A DNA stretch of 64,000 nt, taken from the NCBI GenBank assembly GCA_019916065.1, contig CM034244.1:32209933-32273932 (forward strand), given 5' to 3'. This stretch comes from Vitellaria paradoxa (Eukaryota > Streptophyta > Magnoliopsida > Ericales > Sapotaceae). Positions 57,623-64,000 of this stretch are shown here, piece after piece (position 1 is the stretch's first letter; every line of letters starts with the position of its first letter). A program made the translations under genes and the position numbers. Under the pieces are notes generated by a model. It searched no databases, had not been told where the DNA came from, and worked only from the letters and a program-made list of their open reading frames with translations.

Positions 57623-57672
<50 letters not shown>

Positions 57673-60600
57673 GTTTTATGGGACATAACATATATGAGAG
57701 AGAGAGTGAGAGTTTTAGGGAACACAATAGAGAGTTATGTAATGCCAAAAGCCATTCCTTGATTTTGGTAGAGAGTTCACTTTTGTTTTAATATTTCTTA
57801 TGAAGAAACTTGGACATGTGGGCTATGTTTGATTGGGAATAGAATGATGGAGGATTAGTAATACTATGGGATAATATATGGATGTGGATATAGTGTGTGT
57901 TTGGAGTGATAAAAAATGAGAAAAAAATGAAATAAAGTGATAAAAGTTATAAGTTCGTAATACGTGCAGTGAAATAAAAAAGTTGATGTGATAGAAGTTT
58001 TAGAGTTTTTTTTTTTGTTTTTTTGAGATGCCAAACGGTGCCATAATATGAGATTTTGGATTATTTTTTCAGTGTTTAATTGGCGAGAGATGGAGTGGGG
58101 TAAGAGATGTGATTTAATGGGAGGTAATTTAGACATTTGGATTTTGGCAAAAACTAATCTAGATATGAGATATATATAATATTGCCCCAGTAGTATTGTA
58201 TATCCCTCGCTTTGGGGAATAAACAGTTCACTTTGGACTTCAGACCTAAGTGTTAGTTTTACATTTGTAATTAGCAATTTATGAACAAATTAATGAAATC
58301 AATCTTGTATTTTTAGACATTTGGCTAAGGTATCATAGAGTATAGGTTGAAGAGTTTTTTGGTCCAAAATGTATCAAAATTATATACCATCTAGGTAGCC
58401 AGGGTGCAAGGAACAAAGCAGAGCCATGTAAAACGGAGAGCATCCAATGAGGGTCATTTTGAGGTTTTTTTTTTTTTTTTCAGGGACAATTTTTTGATAC
58501 CTCATTGGATTTGCTAGACTTGCTGGAAACTCCAAAATGTTATTTTGTTGAACAGTCCAAAATTTAGCCAAGTATGGAGCTCATTGATACTTGTTAGATA
58601 TTCAGAATGCATGTTTTGAAGAGCAGACCAATATTTCACTAATGCATGAGCTCTCTAAACACCTGTTGGAAGCTGGCTAGAGCGAGCGAAGGACAAAAAA
58701 AAAATAGGAAACCCTATTTTCTAATATCCTTTTTTTCACATAACATTGGTTCATTCCTGGTTAAGAAGTCTTCTTCTATGGTTTCCATACAGAGAGAACA
58801 TTATAGACACATCCATAGAGTTTGAAGGAGAAGTTTTATCTCTCATTGTGACAATAGAATTGTTCTATCAAAACACTTGGTACGTAAAGCTTTCGAAAAA
58901 CATTTGAAGGGTTGTTCATATTCTTCACCATATGTCAATGAAGGTGGTGGTAATCTTCTCAAAGCGTCCTCAAGACTGGGGAGACTTTATTGTGTGTCGG
59001 CAAAGTAGGTACTTTTATTTGTTTGGTGGGTTGAAGGTTTCAACAATAGAATCAAGACATCAATGAGCGTTGGGTGAAATTTTGTTGAGAAGGCATGTGT
59101 TACTTGATGTAGTGGAAGTTTTGGTTTGCGCGTAATTTTTCCCACAAGGGTTTTTTGATGTAAATTCATGTGTTAAGCTCTTTTACTTTTTTGCTCTTTT
59201 GAGGTTGATTGTTTGTGTGATTGTTGATTGGTGATCCATCCATACTAGCAACTTCGAGGTTACGAAAGTAATTTTGTGCAACCAAATACAGATAAGGTGG
59301 CCATATAGATAGCAAATTCAATCCTACGTCCCAACACACCAATCAAAAACAGCCTATTATAAGTGTTTCTACCTTGCAACCTTCATCCGCATCATTGCCA
59401 AGGGCAGGAAAATACACTAAACTACGATCATTCGGATTGTGAGACAAAATATTGGTTGAAATATTGAATACACTTACATAGAGTGATCCAAAACATTTCA
59501 TGGGTGAGTAGAAGTTACAGATAGCTTTTGAAGGGAAGATTTTCATATGTCTTCAAGGTTTTTGCTTGCATGTGACATGCCAGAGTCTCCTAAGATTGAG
59601 GCAATGCATTTTATTGGAAATAGGTTGTCCAAAATCTGTTTCTTCTTGTCTGGGGTGTTATTGTTTGTGTGGGTCATTTTGTCACTCCATGCTTTTCATG
59701 AATCATTTCGTTTCTCTATTTCCTTCCATCATAATTTAATTGGAAAATCTTTTAGGGAAAACAGTGTTGTTGCTTCTCTATTGGAGCCAAATACCAAATT
59801 ATGTGCATGTACACAAGTGCAATTCTACTTAAGAGGCAGGAAGCCTCTTTATATTCTCAGTTTGAAATATATATTTTTAAATATCCATATTTTTCTGGCG
59901 TGAGATTATTGCTCAGATGACTTACCATATCCATGGTTGTCTATTCTGGTGATCCTTGGTGAGACACTATCTCTGCTATTTGAACTATCCAGTTGAACTG
60001 CTGGGTATCATGGGAATCCAAAATTCTTGTATCAACTAGCTCAGCGTACTTCTTTTGCTTCAGAAGTGGTTTTGCCTGTGATAAACAATACATGTGAGAA
60101 ACCTGTGTATAAATGAACTGAAGATGTGGGAATTTTAAGTTCAAAGGAAGGTACATAATGGACTGAATTTGAGTAATGAAGATTTTGAGCCCTCTCACCA
60201 ATTATTCTTACCTGAATGAATGAAGGATTGTTGGGAAGGAGTTTCTAATACATTAATTAACAGCTGTATCTAACCATTCAGGCATGGATAAAGAACATGG
60301 TACAAACAACACATGCAAAATGTACCTAGTGTGAGATAAATATATGATAAATTTATAACACTGTTTTAACCTTTTAATTAAGTTAATTCTTTAGGCCCAA
60401 CTCAAATATATATAGAGATATTAAGAATCCAATTGTTTATGTTGATGACAAAGCTGCAGAAATAACTTCTATAAATTATAAATATTTATCGTTTGCTCTT
60501 GTTTTATTTTATTATTTATTTGATAGTATATGGTATGCTCTTATTATACTTTTCTCTTTCAGTATATTTTCTCTACATCAAGAATTGCCCTACATACTTG

Positions 60601-63600
60601 ACTCGCCATTAGCATGTGAATTGTATGAATTGTCAAATTTAAGCTTTTATGTGTGTTTTTGATAAATTGAAAAGCATGACACCAGTTAGGACTTTGTCTG
60701 GTGCAACAACTAAAGTAATGAATTGGGAGAATTTGAGTAACATAAATCGAGTGCCTAAAATTTTGAAATATATTGTCAAACCATGGAGCATCCAAGCCTA
60801 GTTCTGTTGAAGATGTGTTGTCCAAAACATGTCTGAAACTGGTATAGCTTCACATATAGCTTCACATATGCTCCTTGAATGATCACAAATGTATGTAGCA
60901 ATGTACAGGGTTATGACCTGAAGGCCTAGCAAAGGAAAAAATTACCAAAACAAAAGTTCAAGCTTGAATAATTTTTGGATAACTGAGATGATTGTTTCTA
61001 ATAACATTGGAAGGAAAAAGAAATATTAAGAAAAGTGATTTCATAGGAACAATCTTAACTTGGAAGTAAGTTCCTGTGAAATTGGCATTCTTTTAAACTA
61101 TGAAGCATGGATACGGATACGGATACGGATACGGATACGGATACGGATACGGGAGCGGGTACGGGTATGGATACGGGATACGGCAATTTTCAAAAAATGA
61201 GGATACGGGTACGGCAAAGATACGGCAAAAAAAAAATATATATATATATATATATTTTATTTAAAATAATTTTGAAGGTAGCATGTATACTACTAAACAT
61301 TTTATAAATAACAATTATATAGCTTGAAAAATACTATGCAATTCATAAATTAACATCATTCATACTCAAAACTACTAACATCATTCATACACAAAACACA
61401 AATATAACAAAAGTATCAAATATAATTTCATACATCCCAAAATAAAAATAGTTTTTTTCATTTCCTAAATTTTAGTTAGATCAAACTTTAATCATATCAA
61501 TCTATTTTAGTTAATTATAGTTTGGCCCTTACTAAAATTTTATCATATCAATTGTACCCCCAAAAAGGTTTAAAATATTACATTTGAACCGCCACTGTAT
61601 CCTGAAAGTATCCTTTCCTTATCCTAGTCGTATCCCAGCCGTATCTTATGCAAAAGTTAAAATAAAAAATTAGGATACGCCACGATACATATCCGGCTGT
61701 ATCCTAGCCGTATCTGTATCTCCGAAGTATCCGATACGAGTGCAGCGCCTAATTTGAAGTATCCATGCTTCATAGCTTTTAAAAATTGTATGCTGTTGCT
61801 GTCCGTTAGATTCATGTCAACTTTGGAGTTTAGTTAGGGACTATTGAGTGCATGTAGTGTGATCAGCCAAAAAGGATTATTGTTGGCATCATGCCTATGT
61901 TATTTTTGTTTTATGGGCAGATGAATTTATCACTTGCAATAATTTGCAAGAAATCCTAGATGTTTCGCTTTGGGAAAGTTAATAATGTATGTGTTCAATT
62001 TTTTAGGTGTGTGACTCCCTAAGATATTGTTCAAATAAGTGAAAAAGGTCCAGTGCTTTGGTTGTTACCCATCGCAGAAGACTTTTCCCCTCAAGTCTGC
62101 TGTCCTTGTAAGTCCAACCTGTGATGAGCTCTAAGAGGACAACACCAAAGGAATAGACGTCTGTCTTGTAAGATGCTATCCCAGTCTCTGCATATTCGGG
62201 TGCCAAGTATCCGAAGGTCCCATTGACCTTGTGGTCTAAGGCCTGACTTGAGTTACATTGTGGTAACGCAAATCCAAAACCTCCAAGCTAAAAAACATTC
62301 AGTAAACAAGGTGAACGTTAGTTTGAAAAATCTGTAAACACTACCATCACACTACTATTCTATATTCTGAAATTTTCAAGTCATTACCTGCGGTACATAG
62401 TCGTGGGTAACCAAAATGTTGGTTGGTGCTATATCTCTGTGGATTATGTTGTTGGCATGCAGATAGTTCAAACCTCGGGACACTCCCCGTGCAATTTTCA
62501 TCCTTGAGCTCCATGGTAAAGGTCTGCTATCTGCATCACATCAGTAAATTATGTAAGTTACATATAGGATATTACTGTTTGATATCTTACAAATGATATT
62601 AAGTTGGATGGTTCAATTGCACTAAAAAAAAAAATGTACGTATGATTGATCATACTTCTTAGATGATGATCAAGTGCCCCATTGCACACATACTCGTAGA
62701 CAAGAAACCTATGGCTTCCTTCTGTGCAGGATCCCAACAATGTGACCACATTCTTATGACTGGTTTTGCCGAGTGTTTGGACTTCTGTGTTGAATTTCTT
62801 TTTCCCTTGGAAACCAGTGTCTCGGTGATCCTTGATGGCTACTTTCAACATGTTTTTTAGCTGGCCTTTGAACACTGTTCCATACCCTCCTTCAAAAAGA
62901 ATGTTCTCTGGTGAAAATCTATTTGTAGCAGCTTGGAGTTCTGCATAGGTGAAGTTCTTTCTCCAGCTTTTCTTTGTCCCTCTATTGTTACAGATCGTAC
63001 AAATGAAGCTAATGTCATAGGACTCTTCAGTCTTGATTGGTGCCATCCGGTGATTTGTGTTGCTGCTCTTCGCTGGTATTTGATCTGGAACTTGCCCTTT
63101 AGCTTCAATTGTTTCAATGTCGTATTTATCACGAGTGGCATCTAAAACTCCCATATTGGCAGAAATTCCTTCCTTTGGCATTCTGCTGTTTTCAATTTCA
63201 TGTGGGGTGGTTGGCTTTTGATCTAAAACATCCCCAAGAATCCCAATTGTTTCTATCTGATATTTGTCAGGAGTGGCATCTAAAACTTCTGCATTGAAAA
63301 AAATTTCTGTCTTTGGCGTTGTACCTTCTTCAATTTCATCTGGGGTGGTTGGCTTTTGATCTGGAACTTCCCCATTAGCTTCAGTTGTTTCGATCTCATA
63401 TTTATTAGGAGTGTCATCTAAAACTGTCAGATCAGCCGAATTTTCTGTCTTCGGATCTTTACTTTCTTCATTTTCATCTGGAACTTTACTTTCTTCAATT
63501 TCATGTTGGGTACTTTCTTCAATTGTTTCAATCTCATATTTGTTTGGAGTTGCATCTAAAACTTCCATATTGGCAGAAATTTTGGTCTTCAGCTTTGTAG

Positions 63601-63914
63601 TGTCTTCAACCTTTGTACTGTCTTCAATTTGATCATGGAGCTTTGTAGCGCCTTCAATCTTTGTACCGTCTTCAATTTGACCATGGGGGGTGCACTTTTC
63701 CTCGGTCAAACAGGAACTAGATGTTCCAGAGCTTCCCAAGCTTGAAGTCAATGCTGTAGTTGTCAGAAGAAAATGAAAAATTAAAAACTTCTGTTCGTTT
63801 TCTTCATTTTGCTTTTTTTTTTTTTCCAGAAAATTATAATTATTGCTTTTTGATACTTACTTGTGGAAATATCTATACTGAATAGCTCATCACCTCTCTG
63901 GATCCTGGTGTCAT
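56483..63914 (-). CDS. Kinase-like protein, predicted pseudokinase, with nonsense codon; N-terminus not resolved
   Basis: Exons: up to 63914 (start unclear)-63860, 63753-62656, 62530-62388, 62287-62069, 60075-59926 and 56584-56483, with GT-AG sites and matching phases. Order: acidic region with four 46-residue repeats, a CTIC motif, then a kinase domain starting [13 protein letters not shown]. The Gly loop is EGGYGTVF and VAIK keeps its lysine. The catalytic loop is HRDIAPTN (Lys replaced by Ala), the DFG position reads GGFGF (Asp lost), and APE is kept. Known: this layout, with a C-x-I-C motif before 'FTYAELE', matches the plant 'inactive protein kinase' cytoplasmic-receptor-like group. A TAG at 59943-59941 interrupts the 60075-59926 exon just where the conserved C-lobe 'RP.M..V' block should follow, yet TMDM and a normal donor come after it, and exon 56584-56483 ([11 protein letters not shown]...KDI) completes the expected tail. 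Either a recent pseudogene or a truncated allele. Confidence 0.8.
57495..57630. repeat. 68-base tandem duplication
   Basis: Units 57495-57562 and 57563-57630 both read 'acttttccgca.tttgagattgttg' and end 'aaaattatata', with four or five differences. A GA tract follows at about 57641-57669. Confidence 0.9.
57893..58040. repeat. Small MITE family C, copy 3 (partial)
   Basis: It begins GTGTGTTTGGAGTGATAAAAA and has the interior 'ttataagttcgtaatacgtgcagtgaaataaaaa', which matches the complement of the family-C interior at 9854-9982. The opposite end is degraded. Confidence 0.45.
61098..61775. mobile_element. Inverted-repeat element with GGATAC hexamer repeats
   Basis: The ends are a perfect 17-base inverted repeat, CTATGAAGCATGGATAC at 61098-61114 and its complement at 61759-61775. 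Just inside the left end are about seven tandem copies of the hexamer GGATAC (61109-61151), followed by degenerate copies (GGGTAC, GGATACGGCA) to about 61225. The right arm carries the complement words GTATCC many times between 61605 and 61730, so the arms pair over roughly 120 bases. The interior is AT-rich and non-coding. It lies in the intron between the 62287-62069 and 60075-59926 exons. Target duplication not found. Confidence 0.7.
63032..63583 (-). repeat. 138-base coding tandem repeat, four units
   Basis: The segment VLD(A/D)T..KY.IET recurs exactly every 46 residues in the exon 63753-62656 frame, with the VLD start at codon positions 64, 110, 156 and 202 counted from the TTG at 63751. 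Units 2 and 3 also share DQKPTTP.EIE. A shorter 16-residue pair (QIED.TK.E..TKL) precedes them. Exact spacing without indels implies in-frame unequal exchange with selection or recent origin. Confidence 0.85.
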
Positions 63915-64000
63915 GTCACTGTATGGCATCAGCATCTGAGATTTCTTGATTGCTTTCGGTCCTTTTAATTGTTCGATTCTGTTATCACGCCTCAGCCTTG

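Larger units (their letters stand above)
56620..59240. repeat. Two diverged copies of a retroelement-derived block in the pseudokinase intron
   Basis: About 56622-57540 and 58256-59240 align piecewise in direct orientation. Shared phrases include 'ttttacat.tgtaattagcaattt', 'tttgg.taa.gt.tcgtag.gtatagg', 'caaaatttagc', and the LTR-edge-like 'gattgttgtttgattagtgatcca' style ending. They look like decayed copia-type LTR or leader pieces. No coding capacity remains. Confidence 0.45.

Noticed and set aside
59941..60201. Reading the 86-codon minus frame as a free-standing gene
   Set aside because: Only residues from 60075 onward match a kinase C-lobe; the part before it is intron ahead of a good acceptor.
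61109..61225. Regular short repeats that could be taken for a CRISPR-like array
   Set aside because: The units are uninterrupted hexamers without spacers, in a plant intron.
61107..61307. 66-codon frame with alternating Asp-Thr
   Set aside because: It is only the translation of the GGATAC hexamer array in the inverted-repeat element, with no start context or conservation argument.

Overview
This window is nuclear DNA from a flowering plant, most likely a woody dicot or magnoliid; the species cannot be named from the sequence. It is AT-rich. The genes are split by GT-AG introns up to several kb long, and the spaces between and inside them are packed with plant-type transposable elements: Ty3/gypsy with a tRNA-Met primer site, Tourist-like and Mutator-like MITEs, a PIF/Harbinger transposase relic and a plant-mobile-domain relic. 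I saw no rRNA, tRNA, CRISPR or prokaryotic features.

Four protein-coding loci can be reconstructed exon by exon. (1) At 4022-6453, minus strand, are the first two exons of a small multi-spanning membrane protein of the plant nickel/cobalt-transporter-like type; its 3' exon was not found in the window. (2) At 13055-23977, plus strand, is a complete FAR1-RELATED SEQUENCE gene, best matched to FRS3: an 878-residue domesticated MULE transposase in five coding exons, with a 5'UTR exon ending at 11815. (3) At 27005-35599, minus strand, is a complete calreticulin-3 (CRT3) gene of 14 exons and 439 residues, whose HDEL signal is split so that the last 12-base exon carries only DEL and the stop. (4) At 56483 to about 63914, minus strand, is a kinase-like gene that looks catalytically dead (no DFG Asp, no HRDxK Lys). 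It has four exact-period 46-residue repeats ahead of the kinase domain and a stop codon before its last coding exon. Its N-terminus lies beyond the right edge or is unresolved.

Layout: 1-4000 holds relics (a plant-mobile-domain pseudogene and an LTR-element leader/gag relic). 4.0-6.5 kb is the membrane-protein gene, with two MITE-like elements in its intron. 6.7-11.6 kb is AT-rich intergenic DNA with several MITEs, two of them head-to-tail. 11.6-24.6 kb is FRS3, whose last intron hosts a small LTR retrotransposon and a truncated gypsy piece. 24.6-26.8 kb is the spacer to the convergent CRT3 gene and contains a 1.5-kb Mutator-like MITE with a perfect 9-base target duplication. 26.9-35.6 kb is CRT3. 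35.6-47.7 kb is gene-poor, with a PIF/Harbinger relic and a second Mutator-like MITE. 47787-54442 is a complete but heavily mutated Ty3/gypsy chromovirus flanked by the 5-base duplication TCTGG. 56.5-64 kb is the pseudokinase gene.

The genes do not form a pathway. FRS3 is a nuclear regulator derived from a transposase, CRT3 is an ER chaperone needed for receptor-kinase folding, and the others are separate. The most unusual signals are the pseudokinase with its repeats and nonsense codon, the HDEL-splitting micro-exon, the two Mutator-like MITEs with perfect target duplications, the GGATAC-repeat element with 17-base perfect inverted ends, and the nested or abutting MITEs. I found nothing that I can defend as a wholly new biological system.
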